A stretch of 64,000 nt of DNA. Origin: Hydractinia symbiolongicarpus (Eukaryota; Cnidaria; Hydrozoa; Anthoathecata; Hydractiniidae). A program made the translations under genes and the position numbers. Of this stretch, positions 1 to 12,532 are shown piece after piece. The notes beneath the pieces were generated by a model. The model worked only from the letters and a program-made list of their open reading frames with translations. It was not told the origin of the DNA and made no database searches. How positions within the stretch are numbered: position 1 is the stretch's first letter; each line of letters starts with the position of its first letter. The stretch is taken from the NCBI RefSeq assembly GCF_029227915.1, contig NC_079881.1:20187501-20251500 (forward strand), in the 5' to 3' direction.

Positions 1-2737
1 ATGCGATACATTGTTTTGTAAGTTGTATGTCAGGTTTATAAAGTTGTAAGTATTTACAAAGTTCCGTATATACACATACATCCTGATAGCTAAGAAAAGA
101 AGGAAAACATAGGTCAAATCGACTAATTATCCCAATTTATATATTTTTAATTAAAAAATTCATTGAAATTGTTTTTTCTCAACTTTAATCTTCTCTGTTT
201 AACAGCAGACTTTACCAACTTTAGGGTCAGTGTTTTATTAAATATTTTCAATCCTCGTGGTCTGTTGTTTACAATTTTTGCCTTTGCATATGCGTGCGCA
301 TGTCAATTGTTCTCAATTCAAAATCAAAACATTACGTCACGCTACATTTTGTTACGTCTGTGCATTGTAACAAAGGTTCGAACCTGTATACAATAGCACG
401 AGATCCGTCGGTCGCGGCGCCCAAAATTGACGGAAGAAAAATTGTCTCAATTACGGGATCTCTAGGTTAATTGTTAGCTGACTAATTATCAACGGGATAT
501 ATAGCACAGTCAGGAGGGGCAACTGTTAGCTAAATGCAAACATTCCAACTCTCTGGTTTGATCGATAAACTCGATCGATAAACTCGATCGATAAACAAAG
601 ATTTCCTGACTTTCCAATTTCACAGAAATGTTAAAAGTATGAGGCGGAAGAACATGCAGATGCTGACAAAGCAGACCTTGTCTACTGAATCTTCGTGTAA
701 AACATTATAACCACGATTGCGGATTCCGCGTTAAAACATTCACTTTCTCTGACTGACGTATGTAGTTAAACAGCAAACTTCTGAATCCAGATTTATTCAA
801 CAAAGGCGACAACATTTGACCTTTGCTTATTCTCCATTACTGTGTGTTCCACTTTCTCTTTTTTATTTGAAAACAAAATTGGTAAACAACTTTGAACGTA
901 AAAAAGATTAATTTGCCGGTATGTTGATTTTGCTACAGTCTCCATAGTTTGTTACTCTGTGATGTAGGTTGCTATTATAATTTTAATGAAATAATAATAA
1001 ATAAGCAATTTTTTAGGAGGGGGATGATTTTTTTAACAGTTAGGAGAATTGTAGATGAACAAACCGCTCACGATTTGTTTCAAGTCACATGTTGTTTCAA
1101 TGCAATAACATTTAGCCAGTTAAGCTGGGCAGCACTCCCTTAGATACGTTTAATACTGATCAATTTACCACAATAAGTTATAACAGATGGCGTAAGAAAG
1201 TTAAGAAAGTTTTAAATATATATAGACGACCTTACAACTAATAAATGGTTGTGTTTTGTTTCTTTGAGGGTATCCCAAACAACATAACCTTACAAGTTTA
1301 ACACAATTAAAGTTTGAGTAAAAAATTTCAATGCGGAAGATGATTTACGATCTTCTAACAGGTGACGTCAGAGCACTCAAGGTGAAGAAATTTATAAAAC
1401 AGCATTGCGGATGTTTTACCTCGTGTCGGAGGTGAATTTTTGAATCTTTGAATAGGCATTATTAACTTATAAGTGCGAATTAAGGAAAATAAACTTTATA
1501 TTCGTAAATCACGTATGAATATGAGCCAATTTAGGTCAACTTAATTTTTCTCGGGAGGTAAGCTTTAAGAACCTTGAATATATTTTCTTAGAGAATAGAA
1601 CAACACTACACCTACTAAATATTTTTATTTATGTAAATGTGTGACCTGTGATTAAAACATTTTCGTAAGAACAACAGCATTTCCAGTTGTTTCTTCACCT
1701 TTATACCAAAGCCAAAAAAAAAAGTATTGTTGCATGTTCAAGAAATGATACACCTACAATACTAATATGAATCTGAACAGAAAAATCAAAACAATAAACA
1801 ATTTGTGATTACTGAGTACACTGGATTGAGCCAAAATATGTTTATTCTAAATGTGTACTGAATGGAAAGGTTAAAGCATATTGGCAAGGAGTGTGACAAT
1901 AATAACGACACATAGCTGGACAGCACATCATCCCTGAGTACATGCTAGCTATAACATCCAACCTATAATATATGGCTAAAAGCTGGGTAACTTCTTTAGG
2001 AAAATAATTATAACCTATATAGCTAGCTAATTATAATATATATAAATTACAAGTTTCAGTAAACTAGGTAAACATTTTATAACTTACAGTGCGGAAAATA
2101 AATTTTTTGTAGGAGTAGGAAACAAGACGTTTATTGTCTAGCTAGCTAGAGCTAGCCAACATTGAAGTTGCCATAAATACACACTTAATATCAACAAAAA
2201 TTTATGATTTTTTTCACACTACTACTAATACCCTCAATACGTATCCATTACGATCCTTTCAATATGGCAGTTAAAAATTATAAAATCAACATGTGTTAAT
2301 AACTAAGGTCAGAACAGCTAGTAAACAACTTGGCGTCCTGAACTTTATCTAAACTAACCTCGTTTCCATGCAATGTTTTGATTTTTCGCCACAACGGCTG
2401 ATCATGGAAAGGCGATATTGAAATGGGTTCATTGAACTTGTAAAACCAAATGAGACAAATTTACTGTGAAAGAGAAACTATTTAATCAACAACATAATCT
2501 TAAATCTAACAGCTACATAAATTATATACAATATTCTTTATAACTAACGACTTATACCAATAATAATATAATATGTTAAGATTATTTATTATTTCATTTT
2601 TGAAGTTAAAAACGTAACATGGTCTATTTCGATTATATAGCACAAGTATTCTGAAATTTTAATTAATAAAGTAGCTAGTTATAAGCAGAGACTGGTTGAA
2701 CCTGTGTCAATTAATTTTAATAAAGAGTACTAAGTAT
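1..2737. other. intergenic, no gene seen
   Basis: AT-rich sequence without a convincing reading frame or splice-bounded exon. Positions 561-596 carry a short tandem repeat, about 2.8 copies of a 13-bp unit built on ATCGATAAACTCG. Positions 2366-2385 hold a possible fragment (AACCTCGTTTCCATG) of the MITE family described below. Several GCTAGC-rich stretches lie near 2020-2160. Confidence 0.5.
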
Positions 2738-3014
2738 CGACTGGTGGCCTCGTGGTAGAGCGTTCGCCTCCAGTGTGGAAGGTCTTGGGTTCAAACCCCG
2801 ATCGAGTCATGCCAGAGACTATAATCCTCGATCCTTTCTGCTTAGTTCAGCATGAGAATATAGGATTGATATTTTAGGCGGTTGTCTACTTGAGCGGTTG
2901 TTGTGCTTGCACAACCTATGTTGATCAAATGGGAGCTTTAAATGCACTAGGACCCCCTTCGCAGGACCCTCATTGATAACAGTTCTTATAGAAACTGAAA
3001 AAGCTATCCTGGGT
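2738..3014 (+). mobile_element. tRNA-derived SINE
   Basis: The head (2739-2812) can be folded like a tRNA. An A-box-like TGGCCTCGTGG lies at 2745-2755 and a B-box-like GGGTTCAAACCCCG at about 2787-2800. The anticodon loop CTCCAGT would give anticodon CCA (Trp-like), but the acceptor stem has mismatches, so this is a SINE head and not a working tRNA gene. A tRNA-unrelated body follows, including a GGACCCCC motif near 2950, and it ends in the (TAA)n tail. Related motifs recur at 50.2, 55.4 and 56.9 kb. Confidence 0.7.
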
Positions 3015-3192
<178 letters not shown>

Positions 3193-3410
3193 ATAATGAA
3201 AAGTATTTTACAACTAATATAAACACGCAATCTTGATGGCACAACAAGACACAACAAAACTTAAAGAGATAACACACACATCAACCGGACTAAGTATAGC
3301 TCTATATTTTTAAAAAAATAATTAGAACATTGATTTGTTTAAAAAACTTTCGAAAAACTTTAAGTTAAAACATTGACGTAAAGCATAACAAATCTTATTG
3401 TGGCTAACTA

Positions 3411-3905
3411 CAGTCAACTCTCCAATTAACAGAAACTCCAATTAGCAGACACCTCTAATTAACAGACAAATTTCTTTCCACCGCCAAGACCACCGTCAAT
3501 ACCTCACACGAAGACAGTCAATTAGCGCAAACTCTAATTAGCATACAATTTTATTTGCACTAAATGAACTTTCCCCTGCAATTTCTTTCTAATTAGAAAC
3601 CAAAAAAAGAACGAAAATTAAAACAAAGAGGTGTTACTTCATTTTATATCATTGTTTAATTTGAGTTCTCGCCCTACGGCCTTCTCCACCCACTCGATTG
3701 CCTTCTGTGGTCCTCATAGCGTGTATGTAACAGGAATTTTAAGTCCATATCCTGCCCCTTTCTTCAAACGTTTCCCAGTGACACTGCAGTGTGCTGTGGA
3801 ATTGGGTAGTTTAATTTGTCTGTAAAGTTTGGGAGAAAAATACGCGAAAAAAAGAGTTTCCAAATAGCGGACACTTCTAATTAACAGACACAACTCTTTG
3901 CACCG
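3411..3905. mobile_element. pogo/Tigger-like terminal repeat remnant
   Basis: CAGTCAACTCTCCAATTAAC follows a TA dinucleotide at 3409-3410. Internal stretches of the type AATTAGCAGACAC recur at 3430-3545 and 3857-3890. Such 'strand unpaired column' phrases (GCGGACAC, TTAACAGAC) are typical of the ends of pogo/Tigger-type non-autonomous elements. The right end is uncertain: similar sequence in inverted orientation (GTGTCCGCTATTTTCATTG) lies at about 4395-4420, so the element may extend that far. No transposase is visible. Confidence 0.45.
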
Positions 3906-4460
3906 AAAGTTTATACTTCTAGAGGTACTGAAAGTGCCTAGATGTTAATTTAAAAATGTGGTACCGAAAATAAATCAATGAAAATTTCTCGTCAGAACTA
4001 CCCGTAAAATTGCGCAATTTTTGATTAACGGGAATTGTCACGTGACTTGAAGTGCCTACGTCTGTACATTTTTTTATGAACCAAAATTTTAGTTCGTTAG
4101 TGTTTACGTACTTTCCGTTAACCATGTCACATGACCGTAAATACTTTACGTAGGAGAATGAATGAACACCGGCCATTACGTAAAAAGATCTTACGCAAAA
4201 ATTTACGTACATATAAATGCGGCTTAAGTACGAAGCTTTTATTTTGTGAATTTATGATAATCGCCAAGTCCTTAAAACCAAATATTTATTCCAATTATGA
4301 TTTACCTGTTTTTAAGAGAGCTAAGGTTGTTTAACATTGTTTAAAAACTCTGCACACCAATACCCTTACGTCCGGTTACAGCCTATCCAAAGGAGTGTCC
4401 GCTATTTTCATTGTAATTGACTCCATCTTCACGTGCATTTATCATTCGTGCTTTTACAGG

Positions 4461-4760
4461 GGCGGCGCCACAAATTCCAAAGTGGGGGACTTAGGCTTAG
4501 TGGGAGATTTTAAGATTTTAGTGACAATCAAAGAGCGAAGCGAGTTGCCGAAGCAGCTGGGTTCCAGAGGGCGCTGTAAGCCCCCTGGTTGAGTCCCTGA
4601 AAGCCAACGCATTTTTAGAGTCGTAAAACGGCTATATTTAGTGAGATAGCCTACAGGTTCTCTGGTTGGATAACATCAATTTTCATGCAGTGATAGAGAC
4701 ACTTATTGGCAGAGAATAAAAAATTATTACTTGGCAAAAAAATGGGGCCCCCTGTTTTAT
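4461..4760. repeat. GC-rich dispersed repeat candidate
   Basis: A block richer in G and C than its surroundings, with phrases such as AAGAGCGAAGCGAGTTGCC and GAGGGCGCTGTAAGCCCCC, ending near GGGGCCCCCTG at 4744. It has no coding potential and resembles interspersed repeats common in marine invertebrates. No second copy was seen in this window, so the call is weak. Confidence 0.3.
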
Positions 4761-5689
4761 GATAGATGCACACAAAAATATCTTTTGGAAGGTATGATAA
4801 AGTAATATGAATGGATTTCATATTTATCATTCAGGAAAACAGACATAAATTTAATCCAAGCTCAGTTATCGTTTGAAGCTCTTCCACTTGAACGATAACA
4901 CGAATATCATGTGAACAACATAGCTAATAAAAGTGGGGACTAAAAATGGAATAAAATTTTTAAGTTTTTTAGTTAATAAGAGGCAAAGAAGAAGTCGATA
5001 AATATCAAAGCAGTTAGAGATATGGTTCTCCGCGTATTTTTAAAACTGACTACGTGAGAAAAAAAGCAAGGGTTTTATTTATCAATCTGGAACTTAATTT
5101 CGCATTTGCATGTAATTCGTAAACTAGTAGTTATAGAACTAGTTATAAAATCTTTTAAGCAGTAGATTTTGTCGGTGAAATTTGCGTATCATTTTTAAAA
5201 CTATACTCTTAAACTACAACCTTTATTTCTGTTTCAGGACAGAGTGCCAAACTTTTACAATCCGGATTTGTTAATAGTTTATAGTCCGGACTGAACGCTG
5301 TTTTAAAGTGAGAATTTGTTAAAATTTTGATATCTCTCATTTAACTTGAAAGAAAAAAACTATACTGGCGTGACTGTCCACAGCTATTCTGGAACCGTTT
5401 CGTGGATGTCTGCTTTCCTTTGTCTATTTTGATGTTTTTGATTATTCTCGTAACTCTAATGAAGTTTAGATTCACGTGGAAGGAGAGCTTCCCAATTAGC
5501 CAAGACAAACCACAAAAACTGTTCAATCCAAGCCTTTGGAAATTATTGGAAATGTTTATAATTTTATAGTATACCCTTCGTAAACTAAGACTTAACATAC
5601 GCAACTAAAAAATGTTTCGATAAAGAAAACGCTGTTATTATCTAATTATAGACAAAGTTTTTACGGGATTACAAAAACATATAACAGTC

Positions 5690-5815
5690 TGTGGCCGTGT
5701 ATAAATCTACGGGTTCGCCCGTCCTTTATTTACAGCGTTTCGCTACTGCGTTTGTCTCGCTATTGCGGTTGCCATTTTGCGTGACAGACGTATACGAGTT
5801 TTATAATGTAGAATG
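5690..5815 (+). repeat. dispersed repeat, CGGGTTCGCCCG family
   Basis: The core ATAAATCTACGGGTTCGCCC (5701-5720) contains the palindrome CGGGTTCGCCCG. It is followed by CTTTAT and, further on, a GACAGACG...TTATAATG tail. Related copies lie at 9813-9935 (+), 17195-17290 (-) and 20265-20335 (-). Sharing across four sites, in both orientations, indicates a mobile or formerly mobile family. Confidence 0.55.
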
Positions 5816-6084
5816 TTTTCAAGATTTCTTCAAAAATCAATAAACTTCCGTTAGTGTTAGAATGGAATTGTATAATTTCATGCTTGCTGTATTTCTTTAA
5901 CCATTTTTAAAATGATTACCTCGATGTGGGTCAATATAAATAATACGTTAAATCCGCTGAACTGGTTAACAAAGCCGCTTTTATTACGAATGTTAGTTTT
6001 AGCACGAATGAATTCGTCAAAATCGCATTTCTAAATTGCCTCTGGCTTTGATAATGAGAGATTTTGATCATACATTCATCAAGG

Positions 6085-6558
6085 TTAATTAGTTTCCAAT
6101 ACGGAAGAATCTAACCATTTTTCTATTATTTCGTTTGTAGAGATGCTTTGAGGCATCACTATAGTCTCAATGTTCAGACTTGATGAAAGATTTTGTTGGA
6201 AGGTTATATTTTGTCCAATTGGATCTTCGCCATTCGTTTTCACATCACAGCAGCAGTTAATAATCTTGATCAAAGCAGCAATAATAAATAACGCACCAGC
6301 TAAACCTCCAACGCTGGCCAACATGACAAGTATATTGTCATTTGCATTTTTTATATCTTTCTTTGGTTTATTTGGTAACTTATGTGAGTTCTTTCTATGT
6401 AAATAAAAATGAGTCTTCATATCTGTGATAATGTTACTTATCTCTTTTTGAGTAACTTCTTTTTTAGGTGTGGTATGTTTATTATCCCGTATATCTTTAC
6501 CTGTGGACAACTGGATAATCAGTGCGAGAAGACCGTGTACGTATATTATCTTCCTCAT
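6085..6558 (-). CDS. single-pass membrane protein, unknown family
   Basis: An intronless frame of 157 residues starts at an ATG at 6558. Residues 1-20 look like a signal peptide (hydrophobic GLLALIIQL followed by STG). Residues 21-72 form a lysine-rich outer segment. Residues about 75-100 form one transmembrane helix with a glycine-rich start (SVGGLAGALF), and a triple cysteine (CCC, 102-104) lies at its inner edge. A tail of about 50 residues follows. This predicts a type I membrane protein with a possible palmitoylation site. I do not recognise the family. The gene at 10616-10954 has the same plan and an LIK-x(0-3)-CCC-x-V junction. The reading frame at 6635-6847 lies head-to-head with it. 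An upstream non-coding exon cannot be excluded. Confidence 0.55.
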   Translation of the reverse strand: MRKIIYVHGLLALIIQLSTGKDIRDNKHTTPKKEVTQKEISNIITDMKTHFYLHRKNSHKLPNKPKKDIKNANDNILVMLASVGGLAGALFIIAALIKIINCCCDVKTNGEDPIGQNITFQQNLSSSLNIETIVMPQSISTNEIIEKWLDSSVLETN

Positions 6559-6682
6559 GTTTTAAAATGTCAAAAGAAACTTTCTATAGTTTTTATGATG
6601 TTGCAATGAAAGTTGATAAGACTTTTATATTTCTATGTCACGTTTAAGGAGACCAACGAGCCAAAAGATTGGCACATACAAA

Positions 6683-6847
6683 ATGGCTACAGTAATTAAC
6701 CTTGACATTTTTGTTCCTGAGATCTCGCAATCTACACCTCAAACTGTCCATTATCTTCAAAGCATTGCAGCAAAACTTAATGATGATTACGAATTACATT
6801 TCCGGAATGACATACGCAATTTAAAACTTAAAATACAAGACGTCTGA
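6683..6847 (+). CDS. small protein with BH3-like stretch, candidate
   Basis: A short open frame of 54 residues from the ATG in ACAAAATGGCT; an in-frame ATG at 6635 would make it 70 residues. Residues 23-40 read HYLQSIAAKLNDDYELHF. The spacing of hydrophobics and the LN..YE end resemble BH3 helices of BH3-only apoptosis proteins, but the nearly invariant Asp of the BH3 core is replaced (IAAK in place of xADD or xGDE). No C-terminal membrane anchor is present. The frame runs divergently from the membrane-protein gene at 6085-6558, with 76-125 bp between starts. It could equally be an exon of an unseen gene or chance. Confidence 0.3.
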   Translation: MATVINLDIFVPEISQSTPQTVHYLQSIAAKLNDDYELHFRNDIRNLKLKIQDV

Positions 6848-9206
6848 CATTTTAACCATTGGTGCTTTCCCTCATGTTCGTCTTTTAAAAAGATTTATCA
6901 TTTTTATATTTTCTTAAATAAGCAATATCTTATCTTATCGTGTGTCAATTTTAATACACTTTTCGACATTGATATATCTTTCTTTAAGTTCTATGTTTTG
7001 GAAAATTTCACAGTAATTACAGTTATTCTTCTTTTCTTTCCTTCCTTCTTCTTCTTCCAAATGTTTCAGAACGTCACACCTTCGGTTGTGTGGTCGCACA
7101 GCAGAGACAATCCAATCCATATGCAGTTTTTAAAAGCATGGAAAATAATTAATAGGCGAAGTATTGTCTGTTTAAAAATAATTTGTACACTTAAAATTTA
7201 CGCCATGGCTTACCTTTTTTTGAAATGTAGCTAACAAGGGAAACGATACAAGTGGCGACAGGCGATTTCCCAATAAATCACCAAACTTATGTAATAACAG
7301 AACCTTATATGGTGTCGGGATTTTTAAGATGTACGTTTAGAATATTTTTGCTCTCGTATTCAAACAGATTCGGTCTTAAATTACGTAGAGTACATGATAG
7401 TTGAACCCGCATCATATTTTTACGCGCGATAATTATATTTTAAGCGGTGAAGGACCAAACATTTCTACTATTTTTTGTTTCAATACACCTTTTCCGAAGT
7501 GGAAAAATAGGATGATTTTGACCGTAACATTAATACCATCAAAACAGCATTTTTACATGTCGGATTAAGTTAAAAATTTATACACACACCAATTCAATGA
7601 TGCTGAATATGATTTTGAAGTCACAATATGAAAATTATAATATTATGTAAAACATGTAACTCGGAAAATGTGTATTATAAAATAATGACTTTTGAGACCT
7701 GTACTTTCCTAGGGGTCAATTTTTATGAGTGTATTAGGCTAGATAGCAATAGTTAGGGTAGATAGTTTACAAAATTCTTCTTACAGTCGGAAATTATAAA
7801 TTACATTTTAATATGTTTATATCCTCCGACAGGGTTTTTTGACACCTGAAGCTCTATTACGAAAAGGGAAAATGCCCCGAAAAAGAGATTAATATCATTG
7901 ACTTACAATCATTTAAACTCTGAGGATAATAATATTTTCTCAATGTGCGACCAGTGACAAGAAACATTTTTTAAAGAACATATTCAATGTATGACAGCAT
8001 CTTCACCTTCCAAAAAAGTTTTAGCTAGCTAGGTTTACAGACATAATTTTCCTCCTTTTACTTGTAGTCGAGTTGAAAGTGTGATTTCTCTCTGTTGACA
8101 ATACATTAGAGGGTTAGGTTATATCTGTGTGTTTTTTTCTACTGTAGTTTCCTTTCTTAATTTTAAGATATTTTTTCCCATTTCGTATTAATATTTTTCA
8201 AGACGTTTTTCTTAGATACACAAGCATTGTCTTCGAATCTGTCAACTGCTCAATATTCGAGCAGCCCTACTTTTTTTCGAACGCATCAAAACTTCAACAA
8301 ATTTAAAATAAAAGCGGATCCTGTAATTACGTACATAAATTGTTAACAGCCCCTATTTAACCTTGTCAAGTTGCTAAGTCAAATTTCCTAATGATAGATT
8401 TTTCTATGGGGTGACGCTAATACTCCAGTTGCCACGAGAGACAACCTGTAGCCGTTTTTTTAGCGAACCCATCCACCCAATTCTAAAAACGTGGCAGTCA
8501 AACTAAAGCCGCAAAATGTACTTTGAAATTGAATTTAGCGAGTTTAGCGTAATATTTTGACTAAGAAGTTGTTACATTCGTCCAATTGCGACTTTCTCCT
8601 ATTTGGTGACCCCTTATGGCAAATAATAAATGCTAAAGAAGTTTTAGTCAGGGATCAATTTCTAAGAATACATAAGACAAGTTCCATACTAAGCTAAAAT
8701 AGATAGCTACACTTTTTAAAGAACATGTTCGTAGATAGGCAAATAAAATAGCTGGCCTCTACTTTTGATTTTCCCTGCAACCGGATTATCATCAATAACG
8801 CGCTTTACATAAATAAATGTATCCTGGCCTTTTTGGAAATATTATAAATATTTTTTATGGTATGGTATTGGAAATCCATCTTTCTGGTTCATCAGTTCTT
8901 CGAAAAAATTGTATTCAGTGCTTAATCATGTTTATAATTACAATCGAGTTTTCGTGATTTTATATTTGAGGATCTTTTCACGTTTGCTTGTTGCGTCTGT
9001 GTTTGCTTGTATTTTCTGCTTCGCACTACAAAAACCATGCTGCAAAAGCAGACGCAAGAATATGAATACTTTTTTATGTCATGCTTGGAGATTAAGCTTT
9101 GGGGTAAAACAATCAAAAGTGTTATACATTAGTTCATATTAGCTACTTCCTCATTTATCCAACTATCTTTTATATGTCATTACATTTTTCACAGCTCTAA
9201 TAAATA
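6848..9206. other. intergenic, no gene seen
   Basis: AT-rich DNA with only short chance frames. Positions 7515-7590 are a diverged copy of sequence also at 39702-39778 (shared GACCGTAACATTAATACCA and AACAGCATTTTTACATGT type phrases), so at least part of this stretch is a dispersed repeat. Confidence 0.45.
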
Positions 9207-9772
9207 CAGTGGAATCAAGCTGAAACCTTAAAGCGGGCAACTCTATAAGATGGATAGTGATACTTAGAACAGGTAAAACTTAGCTTACTCTAAAAAAAAA
9301 GCGGACAGTCATAAAGCAGAAACTCAATAAGACGGACATTTTTTATGCACCAAATGATATTTCCTATATACGCTCCTTATATTATAAAAATAAAATGACG
9401 ACAAAAAATATTCACTATTTTTACATTCTTCCATTCCAGCCGAGTTACAACTTTTTTATTTATAATAAGCAAATACTTTTTTTATATGTTTTTCGTTGTT
9501 TGTTTGTTGTCAACAATTATAAGAAAGGTTAAAAGTCTTTAACTAAAGATTCGAAAAAAGTGACCAAGGAAAGATTGTAAATTATACATAGCCTGTCCAA
9601 CTACAAAAGTCTCTTAATTTACAGTCCCCGTAAAGTAAAATTTAAAAAGCCTTTTTTGGTCAAAATTCTGCCTAAAACTATATTTTTGACAAATTCTCCT
9701 TGATAAAATCTCCAAAAAGCAAACGATTTTTTTTGCACCGGTGGTGTCTGTTTTAGAGAGATTATTCCACTG
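9207..9772. mobile_element. pogo/Tigger-like non-autonomous element
   Basis: 566 bp flanked by TA on both sides. The ends are CAGTGGAATCAAGC on the left and, on the complementary strand of the right end, CAGTGGAATAATCTC. Internal phrases AAGCGGGCAAC, GCGGACAGTC and AAGACGGACATT are typical of pogo-like termini. The body has no transposase frame, so it would need a transposase in trans. Confidence 0.6.
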
Positions 9773-9812
9773 TATTAGTCGAGATTTTCAACATTTATTT
9801 AAGAACTAGTCG

Positions 9813-9935
9813 TTAACCGTGGAAAAATTCAAGGGATCGCCCCTCCTTTATATATCACATTCCGTGTTTCCGTTAGAGGACGCGGTAACCCTTTTGAACA
9901 CACAGACAAAATACGGCTATTATAATAGAGATTAA
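9813..9935 (+). repeat. dispersed repeat, CGGGTTCGCCCG family
   Basis: A diverged copy of the element at 5690: CCGTGGAAAAATTCAAGGGA, then TCGCCCCTCCTTTATAT. It shares the downstream tail of ACACACAGAC followed by TATTATAATAGAGAT. Confidence 0.5.
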
Positions 9936-10615
9936 ATTTGGGAGAATTGCATTATTTTAAGAAACAGGAGGCTGAACAGAGAAAGTACGATTCTTTTATC
10001 CATTTGTTTGCTTAGTATCAAATAAGTTCAGACGTTTTATCAATCAAAATGTATATATTGCAGAGTAAAAAGAGTAGAAAATAGTATGCAATTCAAAGAA
10101 AGAATGCAGCAGTATAAGAAAGGGTTTAAAGGGAATTCACAAGGCGCATGTTCTGTTGTTTTTTTGCCAGCATTTTGAGCATCATGATTCTTAATAGTTA
10201 TGTAAAAAAAAATTACAATTTGTAGGGAATAAGGGTTGGAAATCTCAATCAAACAAAAATTTTTGACATTATTTTTTTACATTTTTATACTGTATATACA
10301 GTATATACATACAACACAACACTTATCATAGCATCCACCATATCTATGACTTGTCCGATGTAGTCTTTGAAACTATTCTGGCATGACGCCAGTTTCCAGA
10401 AATTATTACAGTCAATTACTTTGATATCGTTTCACATACATAAACATTTTAAAAACATATAAATGGGTGATGTCGATGGAAAAACAATCTTGAAATTTTA
10501 AAGCTTACGTTTGTCTCTGTATTATGTAGCAACACAACTTTGAAAAAATGATTAGTTGTCACGATTCCTTTTCCTTTAGTTCAAGATGATAGACATGTGC
10601 AGTTAATTGCGATAT

Positions 10616-10954
10616 TTATAGATTTCCGTCTTCAATAAACGCGAAATCTGTATTTATTGGTTTATTTTGTTCGTCGACATGACAACAGCAAACTTTGATG
10701 AGATAATATATAATACCGCTGCTGAAAATAAACATAGCTCCAACGATCATCAAAAAGTCAATTAACCTTTTTGTTGAACCTTCTTTTTTATTTTCTGTTG
10801 TTATATTCAGAGTTTCCTCAAAGGGGTTTGGAGTAATCCTATTTTTCTCCGTTTTTGTTGCTAAGTCATTTTCGCCTTTTGCGTGACTGGCATTGTGTTG
10901 ACATGTCATGAAAAGAACATGTGTTAAAAACAGCCACCATGCAACGGAATACAT
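10616..10954 (-). CDS. small single-pass membrane protein, unknown family
   Basis: An intronless frame of 112 residues. The first ATG is at 10954; upstream in-frame codons lack ATG. Residues 1-18 are a likely signal peptide (MYSVAWWLFLTHVLFMT). The outer segment, about 19-62, has two N-glycosylation sequons (NAS at 21, NIT at 50). Residues 64-87 are a transmembrane helix, immediately followed by CCC (89-91) and a short acidic tail. No known family was recognised. Layout, size class, strand and the LIK..CCC..V junction match the gene at 6085-6558, 4.1 kb away, suggesting a diverged paralogous pair, although overall identity is low. Confidence 0.55.
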   Translation of the reverse strand: MYSVAWWLFLTHVLFMTCQHNASHAKGENDLATKTEKNRITPNPFEETLNITTENKKEGSTKRLIDFLMIVGAMFIFSSGIIYYLIKVCCCHVDEQNKPINTDFAFIEDGNL

Positions 10955-10972
10955 CACTTTTAATAGATACAA

Positions 10973-12500
10973 TTTTTTTCTTTTCGTTTCGTTGAATGTT
11001 TTTACACGATCTTCTAAGCAGTATACAGAAGTATGATCTTTTCCCCTTCCGTTTTAAACTGAACACATTCTGCATGTTGTAAGTAAAGTCTCTTTTTCTA
11101 CATTTAAGGAAAAAGTGAGCGGTAACAAGCATTGAGTTTTCAGAGGATCCTCGAAATTACATCTAAATTGTATCCTAACATGCTGTGAAAAAATTATTTT
11201 TTTTACAAATTTAAAAAAAATGAGAAAACAGACATTTCGGCAACTTGTGTTTCTACATTTTTCACCTTCGTGCTTCTTGGCCACCATGACTATGTTCAGG
11301 AGCACGAAGAACAACAATTTACAACAATTTACATTTTGCAACGGAGCGCCACTTCGTGTTTATCCTTTTGACGCGATTTTTAAATCTTCTATGGGGTGCG
11401 AAATTGATTCCAAAACAGAGTTAGAAGTTCACGAGATCCAAGATAGATAGTGAATACTGTTTCAGATATTTTCGATTCTTCACGTATCAAAAGTCAAGCT
11501 ATACACACGGATGATTACAGACCAAGTGGGCCAAGTCGACGACTTTACTTTTCATCACGGTATTTGTTCATTGGCGATTCCCCAGCTACAACTACATCAA
11601 GCTATTGTCCTGCAAAGTGATTCCTGAAACTTGTGAAGCAGCATGAGAATATTATGACAACATGAACGCATGCATGAAGTTACCTTTAATGGCGGATGAA
11701 TAGAAAAAAATACCAACTGCATGTCAGGTCTACTGAAACTTTCCAAATAGACATGGAAAGCACTAGATAATACATGACCAGTTTAGGATATACTTTTTTT
11801 AATTGGAAAAAAGACATTCTATAATTTTATTTCTTGTTTGATGCAAACTAGATATTTGGCCTTACTGATATCACAAACACTTTCGAAACAGTGATTAAAG
11901 GATTGACTTCTGTTATCATAAACAACCTTTAATTATCAAGCATAAATATTCCAAAACTAACAACAGACTTCTGAGTAATTGTATTTCAGTTTGTTGATGA
12001 CGATGCAGTTCAACTAAAGAACATCAGTATGGAAATCTACCCACGTGCTGTTTTTATCTCAAAAAAGGACATATAACTAAAGATTTATCCTGTGCCAGGA
12101 GGATCCTAAAAAATACATTCGTAATTGCTTCATAAACAAGGTGGACAATGCAGTAGCTAAGCATTACAAGAGCTGTTGTCACTCTGCATTTTCTGATTCA
12201 TGGGACAACATTTAGTAATTACAATCTGTATTGTCCAAAAGATCTTGTGAATTCTGATAACAGACCTGGAGATTGGAGAGGTGGTACTAATGACAACGTT
12301 TGATTTCGAAATATAGACCACGTTGGATCTCATAATCACACATGTAGTCCTACAGAAACTCGAGAACATTTCAGAGTATGTTCCCTCGAAGGTTCTGTAA
12401 TATGGTAATGGAAATATTATACTAATGAGCTGTGTGATTAGTAATATCAAAATAATAATAATATACAACTAATCGTTAAGGCCGGGGAGAAATCCACTCA
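10973..12500. other. intergenic with weak coding-like patches
   Basis: Overlapping short frames exist on both strands at 11054-11450, but none has a convincing start, splice signals or family resemblance. 11500-12470 reads like decayed mobile-element DNA with interrupted frames. No gene is called. Confidence 0.35.
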
Positions 12501-12532
12501 GGCAATGTAAAAATAGGTTGTTTTAAAATTTT

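Noticed and set aside
2739-2812. A functional tRNA-Trp gene
   Set aside because: The fold is tRNA-like with a CCA anticodon, but the acceptor stem has mismatches and the sequence runs on into a SINE body with a repeat tail.
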